Origin: Thermoproteota archaeon
Lineage (GTDB): Archaea > Thermoproteota > Thermoprotei_A > Sulfolobales > Ignicoccaceae
Assembly (NCBI GenBank): GCA_013154085.1
Contig: JAADDE010000001.1
Coordinates: 1 to 64,000, forward strand
Length of the DNA: 64,000 nucleotides
Direction of reading: 5' to 3'
Shown: positions 1-9,970 of the stretch, in pieces
Layout of the letters: each line of letters begins with the position of its first letter
Position numbering within the stretch: position 1 is the stretch's first letter
The notes under the pieces: generated by a model
Told to the model about the DNA's origin: nothing
Database searches by the model: none
What the model saw: the letters and a program-made list of their open reading frames with translations, nothing else
Made by a program: the position numbers and the translations under genes

Positions 1-127
1 CTGGGGGAGTTGAACCAGCGCTTGCATAGCTCCGTCCCAGAGGCCCTACCTGCTCCCGGCTTAAGGGTGCTTGCCGAACGCTGTGTTCTGCTATAGCCTA
101 ACTACAGTCCGTGCTCTTTAATGCACA

Positions 128-1765
128 ATGAAATATAAGGGAATTCTAACCGAGCGGCGCGGTGAGAGTTTGAGAAAGTACGCAGTGGTGTTCCCGTTGT
201 TACTTTTAGTGAACCTTGCCAGTGCACTGGGTATGACCTTGATAAACACAATATCCCTCGACGGTAGGCCGGACGCTCTCGCCTTCTCCGATAATGGAAA
301 CTTGGCCGTGGCGCACTATGACGACTGCGTGTACTTCTTCTCGCTGGACGGTACGCAGCTGAACAGCTACTGTGGAGACGACGACATGGACGACGTCTCC
401 TATGCGGCTGGCATATTCGCCGTGGCGGGCTACGACCAAGGCGCGATATTCCTCTTCAGCAAGGCCGGAACCTTCATTAGACGCGTTGACGTCGGCGACC
501 CCTACGACACGGCAGTGACTATGTTGCCCAATGGCAACTTCATAGCTTGTGACGGCAAGTGCGGACTCTTTACGGCCGATGGAGACATGATATGGAGCTT
601 CGACTCCGGCACAGTCAGAAACGGACCGGCGGTCTATCAAGGGTACGTCTACATACCCAGCTTAGGCAACGATAAGCTCTACATCGTAAAGGACGGAATG
701 GAGGTTAATTCAATAAGCTACGATGTAGGTGTAAAGGACGTGGGGGTATGTAACAATTACTTGATAGTCGTTACCGCCGACACAATATATGCGTACGAAC
801 TCTCCGACCCGGTGCACCCGCAGCTGCTGTGGTACAGAGGAGGGCTTGCCACAACCGGAGGCGGCGACGGCGACTACAGTCAGAACTTGGCGCTCGCGCC
901 GGACTGCCGCTATGCGGCGGTTGCGGACAGCGGCAACGACCAAGTAAAGATATTCCGGATAAGCGACGGCGAACTCGTCTATACCTACAGCTTCAACGAC
1001 GCGGTTAGAGGAATTGCTTGGTGGAAGGACGTGATCGCAGTCTCCGTTGATGGCTTTGGGGTCTACATCTACCGCCTTGAAGGCTATACGCCCTACCTTG
1101 CGCCGCCCCAGCCGCGCATAACTAGGATGCCGTTGCCCCTCTCCGAGTTCCTCGCTAAGGCGGCGGCGGCGGAGCGTGCCTATATAGAAGTACTTAATGC
1201 AAGAGGAATAGTGCGCGACTTGCTGGGAACGGCAGCTGTCAAGGTCATGCAAGATATGGTGATAGTCGACAAGGTTAGGATAACCACCCAAGAGCTGTAC
1301 AAGAAATATGTCAGCCTCGATAATGCGCTCGGCGACCTCAACAGGACCGTTGCCTCCATCAACCTCCAAGAGCCTGCGGCCGCCAAGGTCTTCGAGGCCT
1401 ACTCCTACGCCTCCTCCGCGGAGCTCAAGCTGGAGGACTTCCTCCAGACCTACCGGACGCTCTCGGAGGAGGTCCAAGGACTCAGCGCCTCCCCGTGCGG
1501 GGCCAACGCCACGAAGGCCCTCTTGGAGCTGCTGGAGGCGTCGAACAGCCTGCCCAAGTTCTTGAAGGTGCAGGCCAAGGTGAAGAGGGTCTTCGGGAGC
1601 GTGGACGGGCTGATGAAGTGCTTGGCGGAGGAGACCAAGGCCTCGCTGAAGGAGAACTTCCGCTACGTGCAGCAGTGGGCGGCCTCGGTTGAGGCTAGGG
1701 CGAGGGGCAGCGTGGAGGAGGCGAAAACCGCCTTGGAGCTTCTGGTATCGCTCATGGTGAGGTGA
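128..1765 (+). CDS. Secreted/membrane-anchored beta-propeller-like protein with C-terminal helical region
   Basis: Hydrophobic N-terminal segment (YAVVFPLLLLVNLASA), then WD/NHL-like repeats (e.g. APDCRYAAVADSGNDQVKIFRISDGELVYTYSF), then a long helical C-terminus. Confidence 0.75.
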   Translation: MKYKGILTERRGESLRKYAVVFPLLLLVNLASALGMTLINTISLDGRPDALAFSDNGNLAVAHYDDCVYFFSLDGTQLNSYCGDDDMDDVSYAAGIFAVAGYDQGAIFLFSKAGTFIRRVDVGDPYDTAVTMLPNGNFIACDGKCGLFTADGDMIWSFDSGTVRNGPAVYQGYVYIPSLGNDKLYIVKDGMEVNSISYDVGVKDVGVCNNYLIVVTADTIYAYELSDPVHPQLLWYRGGLATTGGGDGDYSQNLALAPDCRYAAVADSGNDQVKIFRISDGELVYTYSFNDAVRGIAWWKDVIAVSVDGFGVYIYRLEGYTPYLAPPQPRITRMPLPLSEFLAKAAAAERAYIEVLNARGIVRDLLGTAAVKVMQDMVIVDKVRITTQELYKKYVSLDNALGDLNRTVASINLQEPAAAKVFEAYSYASSAELKLEDFLQTYRTLSEEVQGLSASPCGANATKALLELLEASNSLPKFLKVQAKVKRVFGSVDGLMKCLAEETKASLKENFRYVQQWAASVEARARGSVEEAKTALELLVSLMVR

Positions 1766-2184
1766 GGTTTTTGCCAGAGTTTTCTATTATTTGGGACGCC
1801 AACATGATGTAAACCGTGCTAGGAGCAACGCCAATAACAACAGATCCACACATCTTTCTCTCTACATATTGGCACACTGCCTCTAGCCTTAGAGGCCATA
1901 CTCGCAAATTTACGATAAAACTGCATTGGTACAACAAGCAAAAGCACCTCCTCCCAACATTAATTACTTGCCTTTTCAGCGTCGAATAGAGCGGTTCGAC
2001 CGCCGCTACAGCGGGCGGCGCGGAGGTTAGGTCTATTAAAGCATTACAACAACACGACAATTGCCGCCTCTAGTGCGTCTACCCGTTGCCTTGATGTGCC
2101 CTCCTTTTTAGCTCCCCAGCCTCCCGCCCCTTTCGCCAAGCCCCCTGCGTTTCATGCGGGTCCGTGCGCCGGGGGTTTGTGTGG

Positions 2185-2269
2185 CGCCGGGGGCGGGATT
2201 TGAACCCGCGCGGGGTTTCCCCCACCGGCTTAGCAGGCCGGCGCCCTGGCCAGGCTAGGCGACCCCGGC
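2185..2269 (-). tRNA. tRNA-Ser (anticodon GCT)
   Basis: Reverse complement GCCGGGG TC GCCTAG...CTGCTAA...GGGGGAAACCCC...GCGGGTTCAAATCCCGC CCCCGGC G. Acceptor stem pairs, long variable arm (class II), T-loop GTTCAAATC. CCA appears encoded at 2182-2184. Confidence 0.95.
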
Positions 2270-2348
2270 TCCGGGGACCGGCTCAACTTTTCCTTAATAA
2301 GCATTCCAGCCTCGGCTCCTAGCCTGCTCCTCACCCGTCAGATCCCGT

Positions 2349-3182
2349 CTACTCCTCACAGGCTTTTCTGTAGAAGAACTCAGCCAGTTTCATCCCTATA
2401 TCCTCCCCGATGGCTTCGGAGAGCCCGAACCACAGCGGAGAGGGGTTTACTTCGATCACTTTAGGGCCCGTCGGCGTTTCGACCAAGTCGACGCCGCCGT
2501 ACTCGAGTCCCAGCGCCTCCACCGCCTTAAGCGAGATTTCCGAGTACTCCTCCGGAGGGGCCGGGTCCACGTCTGCCCCTTGTGCGTAGTTCGATGCGAG
2601 CTTAAGCGGCTCTACCCTGTACATGGCCCCTAGAACCTCCCTCCCGGCCACGAGCACGCGTACGTCCCTGGCCTTTTCGACGTACTCTTGTACGACTACT
2701 TCGAACCCGAACGGAAGCGCGTTCAGCAAGTAGAACACTTCATCGGGAGCGATCCTTACTACTCCAAAGCCTAAACTAGATGATATAGGCTTGATGACCG
2801 AATCCCCCAGCTCCTCGACCCTTTTGAGGAGTTCCCCCCGGGTCCTCGCCAAGAAGGTCTTAGGCACCGGCACCCCGGCCCGCTCCAAGAGCTTTATTGA
2901 GGTGAACTTGTCCCTGGCTTTGATAGTGGCCCATGGATTGTTTATTGTCCGTGCCTCCGACAAGCACGTGGCTAAGCTTGACGCTCGAACGGCGTCGTAG
3001 TGATATGGGAAGCCTCTAAGGATTATAAGGTCAAACCTGTCCAGGAGATCGCACGGGAGCGCGTCGAACTGCTTTGCGTCAACTACGGCCCCCGCTCTGC
3101 TCAAGGCCGCACTCAGAACGACCGTCGATCTGGGTACCTTCCTCTGAGGATAGAGGATTAGTATGCGAGGCTTGCACCTCAA
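2349..3182 (-). CDS. RimK-like ATP-grasp ligase
   Basis: RimK/LysX-like pattern: TINNPWATIKARDKFTSIKLLERAGVPVPKTF, VIKPISSSLGFGVVRI, VQEYVEKARDVRVLVAG, VDLVETPTGPKVIEVNPSP. Confidence 0.8.
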   Translation of the reverse strand: MRCKPRILILYPQRKVPRSTVVLSAALSRAGAVVDAKQFDALPCDLLDRFDLIILRGFPYHYDAVRASSLATCLSEARTINNPWATIKARDKFTSIKLLERAGVPVPKTFLARTRGELLKRVEELGDSVIKPISSSLGFGVVRIAPDEVFYLLNALPFGFEVVVQEYVEKARDVRVLVAGREVLGAMYRVEPLKLASNYAQGADVDPAPPEEYSEISLKAVEALGLEYGGVDLVETPTGPKVIEVNPSPLWFGLSEAIGEDIGMKLAEFFYRKACEE

Positions 3183-3259
3183 ACTGCCGACCCCTCCGGA
3201 GGGATCCCCTCAGCCCTGGCATCCGCGATCATCGCGGAGCTCTCCAATACCAGCCCTCC

Positions 3260-4057
3260 TCATCTGCGGTACTCCGTGGGCGGAATGTAGAAGGGTATTT
3301 TGCCCTTGTGGTAATCGATTATGATCCTCCTCGCCGCTTCCTCTATGAGGGGCTCTCCGTCGCTCTTGTAGAACCAACCCCTCCGCCGCGCGAGCTCCTG
3401 CAAGAACTCGTAGGGCTCCCCGGGATCGAAGCCGTATGCTTCCTCGAAGGCCCTTTCGTTGTACTTTTTTATGAAGTTGTAAAGCTCGCTTGCGACCCTC
3501 TCGGGATCTTTGAGTTTCTCCGGGGGCGCGCCCCTCAGCGCCTTTTCGAGCCGGTTGCCGTCCGGAGGTATGACCCCGGGCGTGTCTAGGAAATAGATCT
3601 GTCCGGGACCTCTGTATATGCCCGGCCTCTTGGTGTAGCCCGGACTCCCGGGCACCGGGGACGTGCTCGCCCCCGCCCTGCCCCTGAGCGCGTTTACGAC
3701 CGTGCTCTTGCCGGTCTTGGGATATCCCACGACGGCCACGACTATGGGTCTGGTATCGGTAGCTCTGTTTATCTTCTTTCTGAGCACCCTCGTCCCCTTA
3801 TGTTCCTTGGCAGCTAGGTAGACAGCCTCATATCCTTCGCCTCTGAACATCCTCACCCATTCTTCGGCGACTTCTCTCGGCACTAGGTCGGACTTGTTCA
3901 GCGCTATGATTACCGGCTTTCCGAGGGTCTCGGCCAATCGCTCGAGCCTTCTGCTCCTAGTAGAGATAGGCACCCGCGCGTCAACGGCCTCCACTACTAC
4001 ATCAGCTCTTCGGAGGAGCGACGCGAGGGCGCCCCAGCTGGCGGTTATCATTCCCAT
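3260..4057 (-). CDS. Circularly permuted GTPase (YlqF/Nog2-like)
   Basis: G4 NKSD precedes G1 GYPKTGKST and G3 DTPG. Confidence 0.85.
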   Translation of the reverse strand: MGMITASWGALASLLRRADVVVEAVDARVPISTRSRRLERLAETLGKPVIIALNKSDLVPREVAEEWVRMFRGEGYEAVYLAAKEHKGTRVLRKKINRATDTRPIVVAVVGYPKTGKSTVVNALRGRAGASTSPVPGSPGYTKRPGIYRGPGQIYFLDTPGVIPPDGNRLEKALRGAPPEKLKDPERVASELYNFIKKYNERAFEEAYGFDPGEPYEFLQELARRRGWFYKSDGEPLIEEAARRIIIDYHKGKIPFYIPPTEYRR

Positions 4058-4749
4058 CCGCTCCTATAGGCGGTCCAGAGCAAGGCTAAATAGCTGGAGA
4101 GTAGCGTTGCTCTTATAAACCACTCAGTGACGTCGGGCCCAAGCGTTCCAGCACTCAGCACATATATCCAGAACATAACTATTACCAGAAGGTCTACCAT
4201 TATCGCTTGTATGAGCCTCTCCGTGAAGACCGGCACCAGCAACAAAAAGTTAGATAGCGCCAACATCAGTGCCAGGATCATTGTTATGTAGTTATAATAA
4301 GAACCGTACTTAAATGCCAGCAGGACGTAGATGAGGTATGGCAAGTAAATTATGAGAAGGACTAATGTTAAGTGGATTCCCTTGAGGTCTACGCTGCCCT
4401 CCACGAAATCCATTAATATGAATATGGCTAAAATCAGTCCCATTAATACCACGGCGTACTCGTAATCCAAGATCGTGCTCTCGTTGTATGTTAATGCATA
4501 GGTAATTAGTGTAAGGGATATGAACAAGATCGTGAGTATTGCCCCGAGCTGGTAGTCGCCACCGAAGGCAACTATTGCCAGCGATATGATAAACGACACG
4601 CCCATAAGAGGCCCGACCACGAAGGGGTACCACGGTTGACGCGTGTTCCAGTTCACCACAGCATACTGCACAAATATCAGCATCGTTAGCAGTAGCAGTA
4701 CGTAGAAGGATGTCTTAATCATACTGTACGATAGGATCGGTGTGAGCAC
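4048..4749 (-). CDS. Polytopic membrane protein, unknown function
   Basis: Roughly seven hydrophobic segments; start overlaps the GTPase gene by a few nt. Confidence 0.6.
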   Translation of the reverse strand: MLTPILSYSMIKTSFYVLLLLTMLIFVQYAVVNWNTRQPWYPFVVGPLMGVSFIISLAIVAFGGDYQLGAILTILFISLTLITYALTYNESTILDYEYAVVLMGLILAIFILMDFVEGSVDLKGIHLTLVLLIIYLPYLIYVLLAFKYGSYYNYITMILALMLALSNFLLLVPVFTERLIQAIMVDLLVIVMFWIYVLSAGTLGPDVTEWFIRATLLSSYLALLWTAYRSGWE

Positions 4750-4805
4750 CCTTCCCTCCGCGCTAAGGGACGCATGTGAGCTAAATATCGTGAACGCGCG
4801 CTCCG

Positions 4806-6194
4806 CTACCTCAAACGCGCCACGCTCCTAACCAGCTCCGCAAGGCTGGCCCTCCGCTCGAGGTACCACTCGCCGCCTATGTCCGGCCTCCACACGCTCT
4901 TCCAGCCCACGAACACCACCCCCTCCGCGCACTCGTTTGCGGCCTCAGCCGCTTCCCCTATGCTGTTACCCTCCGAATAGACCTCTACAGCCCTGGAGCC
5001 CCCGCTGATCAGCTTCCCGTCTTTTAAATCAACGGAGCCAAAGTATATTTTCGAAGACCGACACTCGGGAAGCTTCAGCTCCCTTCCCTTCGCCAAGTCT
5101 CGCCTCTCCGGATAACCCATAGGGGCTATGCACTTGACCACGCTCGCAACGCTCCTAGCACCGAGCTTTGTGCTTCCCAAGTTACCCTGAGCGGCGCCGA
5201 AGAAGGCCTCCAGCACGTTGCCCTCTACGACGTTCATTACGTTTACTGCCTCAGGATCGCCAAAGCGCGAGTAGAACTCTATTAGGACCGGTCCCTTAGT
5301 GGTCAGCATCATCTGGGCCGAGAGCGCCCCGACGTATCTCTCTCCAGTCTCTTTGTAGATGGCACTTACGACCTTTTCCAAGATCTCTACTGCGAAGTTG
5401 TACTCCTCCTCCAGTAGGAACGGAAGTAGCTTACCGGGACCTTGGACTGTGCCCATGCCTCCCGTCTCGGGACCGACGTCGTAGATGAAGAGGTGGGGGT
5501 TGTCTTGAACGGCTGGGAGGGGTATGACCCTTTCCCCGTCCGTGAAGGCTTGGACTGTGTACTCGACGCCCTCTACCCTCTCCTCTATCAGTAGCTTCTC
5601 ACGTATGTCGGTGTACTTAGCCATTACTTCTTGAAGTATTCTGCGCGCATGAGCTTCCTTAACCTTCTTCTTTTCTTCTGACAGATAGGCTTGCATGTCA
5701 GCTATTACCTTGACTCCCTTGCCGCCGGCTTGCCTCGCGGGCTTGATGGCCACGTTCCCGGCCCTCTCCAGAAACTTCACGGCCTCTTCCCAGCTCTCGA
5801 AGTACCAGAACTCCAAGTTCCCCGGTATACCGTACTTTTTCATCAGCGTGCGGGCAAATACCTTGCTCTTTTCTATTTCCGACGCCCGGGAAGAAGCGCC
5901 GAACACCAAGAATCCTTCTTTTCTCAGCGCGTCGCCGACGCCGCGGAACTGCGGCTCCTCGGGTCCGATTATCACGAGGTCCGGCCGCACCTTCTTGGCG
6001 GCCTCTACGGCGTCCTGCGGACTCGTGGGCGAGCCCTTGATGTACTGGCCGCCGCTCCGCTCGCTCAGCTCCAGGAGGCCGGGGTTAACGTTGGATGCCA
6101 GCACGCTGAGCGACGCTCCCTCTTTGACGACCCTCTCGCCTATCGCGTGCTCTCTGGCGCCGCCGCCGATCAGCAGAACCCGCTCGCCGGTCAA
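4806..6194 (-). CDS. purD: Phosphoribosylamine-glycine ligase (PurD-like ATP-grasp)
   Basis: VLLIGGGAREHAIGE..., GPEEP, ATP-grasp core, VGALSAQMMLTTKGPVLIEFYSRFGDPEA. The track ORF begins further upstream; a TTG start at 6194 fits the conserved N-terminus. Confidence 0.85.
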   Translation of the reverse strand: MTGERVLLIGGGAREHAIGERVVKEGASLSVLASNVNPGLLELSERSGGQYIKGSPTSPQDAVEAAKKVRPDLVIIGPEEPQFRGVGDALRKEGFLVFGASSRASEIEKSKVFARTLMKKYGIPGNLEFWYFESWEEAVKFLERAGNVAIKPARQAGGKGVKVIADMQAYLSEEKKKVKEAHARRILQEVMAKYTDIREKLLIEERVEGVEYTVQAFTDGERVIPLPAVQDNPHLFIYDVGPETGGMGTVQGPGKLLPFLLEEEYNFAVEILEKVVSAIYKETGERYVGALSAQMMLTTKGPVLIEFYSRFGDPEAVNVMNVVEGNVLEAFFGAAQGNLGSTKLGARSVASVVKCIAPMGYPERRDLAKGRELKLPECRSSKIYFGSVDLKDGKLISGGSRAVEVYSEGNSIGEAAEAANECAEGVVFVGWKSVWRPDIGGEWYLERRASLAELVRSVARLR

Positions 6195-6257
6195 CCTTAT
6201 AGTCCCCGACGGGCCCAACTTTTTTGGGCCTAAAATAACCTCCTTAGGTGGGATATC

Positions 6258-6788
6258 ATGCTCGTGCCGATAGATGTTAAGGAGAAGAGCCGCATTAGGT
6301 TTGAAAACAACCAATGCATAGTGGAAGGAAGAAGCTTCAGCACAGATCACGTGGTGCTCGTCAAGCCGTCCTCAGTAAAGATAACTATGGACGAGGAGGG
6401 CGTAAGGATGGAGGCTGAGTATGAGGGCATGCCTAAGTTCAGCACTTATGGCAATTACATAGTTATCGGCGTATCTTCGGACCGCTACATACCTTCTTGG
6501 GAGAAGCTGGAAGGAACGGTCCTCCGCGTTGACGAGAAGGGCGGCGAGGCGCGCGGCGAGGTAGGAATACGGGGCTCGCTGAGCAGAGGGTACGCGGTTC
6601 TCGAGGTCGTCGGCAGCGACGCTGTGCCCAACAAGATCTATGCGAAGGAGCTGAAGGTGCACGCGAAAAGCCCAGACTTCGTGAACGTGTTGGGCTCGAG
6701 GTTCCAGACGTTCTACATAAAAACCAAAAAGGACAGCAAAATCGATATCAGCAAGGAAGAAGAGAAGATAACGGTTACTATAGAGTGA
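6258..6788 (+). CDS. Conserved hypothetical protein
   Basis: 176-aa ORF with natural composition, divergent from purD. Confidence 0.55.
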   Translation: MLVPIDVKEKSRIRFENNQCIVEGRSFSTDHVVLVKPSSVKITMDEEGVRMEAEYEGMPKFSTYGNYIVIGVSSDRYIPSWEKLEGTVLRVDEKGGEARGEVGIRGSLSRGYAVLEVVGSDAVPNKIYAKELKVHAKSPDFVNVLGSRFQTFYIKTKKDSKIDISKEEEKITVTIE

Positions 6789-7509
6789 TCAGCCAGCGCG
6801 GCTCCTCGCCGCCGCGCCCGCCCTCCTCAACTTTTACTATCTTGCCGTCCCTCATGTGGACCACGTAGTTTGCGTAGCGAACGTGTTCGGGGTTGTGCGT
6901 CACCACCACTATCGTTTTTCCCAAGTCTTCGTTGAGTTTCAGTAAGATATTCATCACGCGCTCCGCATTCTTCGTGTCTAGGTTGCCGGTAGGCTCGTCG
7001 GCAAGCAAGATCTTAGGATCGTTTGCCAAAGCCCTCGCCACGGCCACCCTCTGTTGCTCCCCCCCGGAGAGCTCGGTGGGCTTCCTCAGCGCCTTCCCCC
7101 GAAGCCCGACTAGCCCCAAGAGCTCGAGCGCCCTGGCCCTACGGACCCTCGGGGGAAGGCCCTTAGCCACCATCGGCAACTCTACGTTTTCGACGGCTGT
7201 AAGTCTGTTGATTAAGTAGAAGTGCTGGAAGACGAAGCCTATGGTATCCCTCCTGAGCCGCGCGCGCTCATCTTCGCTCATCTCGCTCACCTTTCTATTT
7301 GATACTATAACCTCGCCGCGGGTGGGCGTGTCAAGGGCTCCTAGTAGATGCATCAGCGTGCTCTTGCCCGAGCCTGAGGGACCCAGCACCACTACGAAGC
7401 TGGACTCCGGAATCCTTACGCTGACTCCCCTTAGGGCCGGAAAATCAACATTTCCAACTCGGTATATCTTCCAGACGTTTCTCGCCTCAGCGGCGGCCCT
7501 TAGCGGCAT
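6778..7509 (-). CDS. ABC transporter ATP-binding protein (LolD/MacB-type)
   Basis: Walker A GPSGSGKST, LSGGEQQR signature, LLADEPTGNLD. Start placed at MPLRAAAEARNVWKIY. Confidence 0.88.
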   Translation of the reverse strand: MPLRAAAEARNVWKIYRVGNVDFPALRGVSVRIPESSFVVVLGPSGSGKSTLMHLLGALDTPTRGEVIVSNRKVSEMSEDERARLRRDTIGFVFQHFYLINRLTAVENVELPMVAKGLPPRVRRARALELLGLVGLRGKALRKPTELSGGEQQRVAVARALANDPKILLADEPTGNLDTKNAERVMNILLKLNEDLGKTIVVVTHNPEHVRYANYVVHMRDGKIVKVEEGGRGGEEPRWLITL

Positions 7510-9241
7510 CCAGCACCATCCTCCCGAGCTCCTCTTGCCCCTCTCCCCAGCCGACGAACAGCTTAGCCCTCCCGAGGGCCCTCCACTCCAGCCCAAACCT
7601 CTCGGCCGCGGACTTGGTCGTTATTGCCATATCTATCTGCCCCTCCTTCACGCCCGCAGCGAGGGCTTGGGGGGTGGGCATAACGACGTGCACGTACCTC
7701 TTCTGAGCCTCTCCCTTGGTCAAGCCGAGGTCCCTCAGCCACTTGAGGTAGAAGTGATAGAGGAACGAAGCTTTGTGCGGCACGCCCAGCCTATCCCCCT
7801 TTCCTACAACAACTACATCTACCTCGACTTCTTCGCCTTTAGAATCGGGGGATATCCAGACCGCCCTCAAGTTCTTCGAGGATGCGTAAGAGCCGCTGTA
7901 GGAACCGAGGGGCAACATCTTGGGCGGCGTCGCGAACTCGGCGACGGCATCATCTACCCACACGTCTGTGTCCCCGACCACGGCGAAGCCGTAGCTAGGA
8001 TCTTTGAATAAGTACACCTCCACTTCTTCGTCCACTTCCACCGGCGCCCGCCGGGTCTCTGGAATGACTATGTACCCGTCCGCCCTGGAGTAGCTTACCA
8101 TAGCGTGGTCGGCCAGCGCGGAAGGGAACGCGTAGAACCTCTTGGACGCGTCCTCCAGCAGTACGACGGGGACGTGCGTCCGCCTCCCTCTGGCCCCGAC
8201 GAAGCTCGCGGCGGCCCTTGCAACTACCTTGCTCCCTTCGGGGCTCGTGCTCCGCACCATCTTTTTCAAGTACGGTATTACAAGCCTCTCGAGGTTGAAG
8301 TAGGCCGAATCCGGATGACCGGCCAAGCCAAAAACGGGCTTCCCCTTTACTACGCCCAGCATCACCGGCTTACCGGGCTTGAAGGCAAGTCCGTGGACCA
8401 GCACTTCCCCGAGCTCTCCGACTACTCTGTAGACGTAGTCCCCAGGCCCGGCCGAGGTGGAGCCCGTGGTCACGACGACGTCCGCCACCTCGACCCCCCT
8501 AAGGATGGCCTTCCGGAGCTCCTCCGGGTCGTCTGGGACCACCCCGTGGAGGATCGGCACGAAGCCCTCTTCTTCGAGGCGTGCTTTCAAGGAGTACGAG
8601 TTCACGTCGTAAATTTTCCCAACCTTTAAGGGCCTCCCCGGTTCAACGAGTTCGCCGCCGGTTGATATTAGGTACACCTTCGGCCTCCAGACCTTGACCT
8701 TCCTTATCCCAACAGCAGCCAGCGAAGCTATGACCCTAGAGTCTACGCGCGTTCCGGCCTTCCACAAGGGCTGTCCCACGTAGACGTCGGTGGCGGGCCA
8801 GAGCACGTTCTCTCCCGGCACCACAGCTTTATAAACAAGTATTTTCCCATCCAACTCCTTTACGTATTCTATCATAACGACTGCGTCCGCGCCGGGAGGG
8901 ATGGCCGAGCCGGTGTCTACCTCCACCGCCTCCCCCGGACCCACCTCCACTGCAGGCTCCTCTCCAACGCGGACCTCACCCACTACCTTGAGCTCCACGG
9001 GTCTGTCCTCTTGAGCTCCCCACGTTGACCTTGCCTTGACCGCGTATCCGTCGGCGGAGGATCGGGCGTACGGGGGCAAGTTTATGGGAGATGTGATGTC
9101 CTCCGCCAAGTAGTGGCCCAGCGCGTCCTCTATCAGCACCTCCTCCGGCTCCGGGGGAGCGGGCGGGACGCGCTCCTCGAGCCTCTTGAGCGCCACGTCG
9201 GGAGGCAAGAGTTCCTTAAACACCTTCCTAACCTTCTTCAA
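7487..9241 (-). CDS. MoeA-like molybdopterin enzyme fused to periplasmic-binding-protein-like domain
   Basis: MoeA motifs (SADGYAVKA, DTGSAIPPGADAVVMIE, TTGSTSAGPGDYVY, KPGKPVMLG) followed by a PBP-like C-terminus. Confidence 0.85.
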   Translation of the reverse strand: MKKVRKVFKELLPPDVALKRLEERVPPAPPEPEEVLIEDALGHYLAEDITSPINLPPYARSSADGYAVKARSTWGAQEDRPVELKVVGEVRVGEEPAVEVGPGEAVEVDTGSAIPPGADAVVMIEYVKELDGKILVYKAVVPGENVLWPATDVYVGQPLWKAGTRVDSRVIASLAAVGIRKVKVWRPKVYLISTGGELVEPGRPLKVGKIYDVNSYSLKARLEEEGFVPILHGVVPDDPEELRKAILRGVEVADVVVTTGSTSAGPGDYVYRVVGELGEVLVHGLAFKPGKPVMLGVVKGKPVFGLAGHPDSAYFNLERLVIPYLKKMVRSTSPEGSKVVARAAASFVGARGRRTHVPVVLLEDASKRFYAFPSALADHAMVSYSRADGYIVIPETRRAPVEVDEEVEVYLFKDPSYGFAVVGDTDVWVDDAVAEFATPPKMLPLGSYSGSYASSKNLRAVWISPDSKGEEVEVDVVVVGKGDRLGVPHKASFLYHFYLKWLRDLGLTKGEAQKRYVHVVMPTPQALAAGVKEGQIDMAITTKSAAERFGLEWRALGRAKLFVGWGEGQEELGRMVLDAAKGRR

Positions 9242-9279
9242 GGCTTCGCGGCCCTAGGGCATCATTCAAGCGGGGCTAT

Positions 9280-9900
9280 TCAGCGCGCGGCCAAGAGGAC
9301 CACGCGCTCATCGGGAGAGATAGCGTCTGTCACCCCGCTCGGGGCAGTGTACATCACGGCGGCCCCGCTTCTTATTGCTTCCTTGATTAGCTTGAGGATA
9401 TCGGATTTCCCCTTCTCGTCGAGCCCTACAAAGGGCTCGTCCAGCAGCAACAGTCGCGGACCGTGAAGCAGAGCTCTGACCAGCTCCAGCCTCTTCCTCC
9501 ACCCAAAGCTGAGCTCGCCAGCCAGCTGGTGTAGCCTCTCGTCCAAGCCTACTAAGGAGGCAAGCTCCATGGCCTTCTCCGGTTCCGTGCCGTATAATTT
9601 TGAAAAGAACCGCAAGTTTTCCTCGACGGTTAGGTCTGGGTACGTCATATTATTGTGAAGTAGCACGCCGAAGCTCCTCTTAGCCTTGGGCCGCCAAGGC
9701 GGGGTGCCCAGCACCTTTACCTCGCCTCTCGTCGGCCTCTCGATGCCGCTGGCAAGCTTCAAGACTGTAGTCTTCCCGGAGCCGTTGGGCCCCTCCAGCC
9801 GTATCACCTCGCCGCTCATCACTGTCAAGCTGAAGCCCTCGAGCACAGGCTTCATGCCGTAACTCTTGTAAACGTTCTTGAATACTAAGATCTCCCCCAC
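9280..9900 (-). CDS. ABC transporter ATP-binding protein
   Basis: LEGPNGSGKTTVLKLASG, ELSFGWRKRLEL, LLLDEPFVGLD. Likely GTG start at 9900. Confidence 0.82.
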   Translation of the reverse strand: MGEILVFKNVYKSYGMKPVLEGFSLTVMSGEVIRLEGPNGSGKTTVLKLASGIERPTRGEVKVLGTPPWRPKAKRSFGVLLHNNMTYPDLTVEENLRFFSKLYGTEPEKAMELASLVGLDERLHQLAGELSFGWRKRLELVRALLHGPRLLLLDEPFVGLDEKGKSDILKLIKEAIRSGAAVMYTAPSGVTDAISPDERVVLLAAR

Positions 9901-9970
9901 TCTGTGGCCCCAAAGGCTTTGGAGCGACGCAAAATTAAGCTCGAAGCGTAACCTCAGGAGGGACTGAGTA

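Noticed and set aside
1-64. tRNA-like T-loop (gagttgaaccag) and hairpin CTGGG-GGAG...CTCC-GT-CCCAG at the window edge
   Set aside because: On the minus strand the T-stem does not pair and no acceptor stem or anticodon arm could be built. Both minus frames read as plausible coding sequence, so this is probably part of a truncated neighbouring ORF.
1752-2060. 102-aa minus-strand ORF, considered as a transposase remnant
   Set aside because: No recognisable catalytic or zinc motif; composition not convincing.
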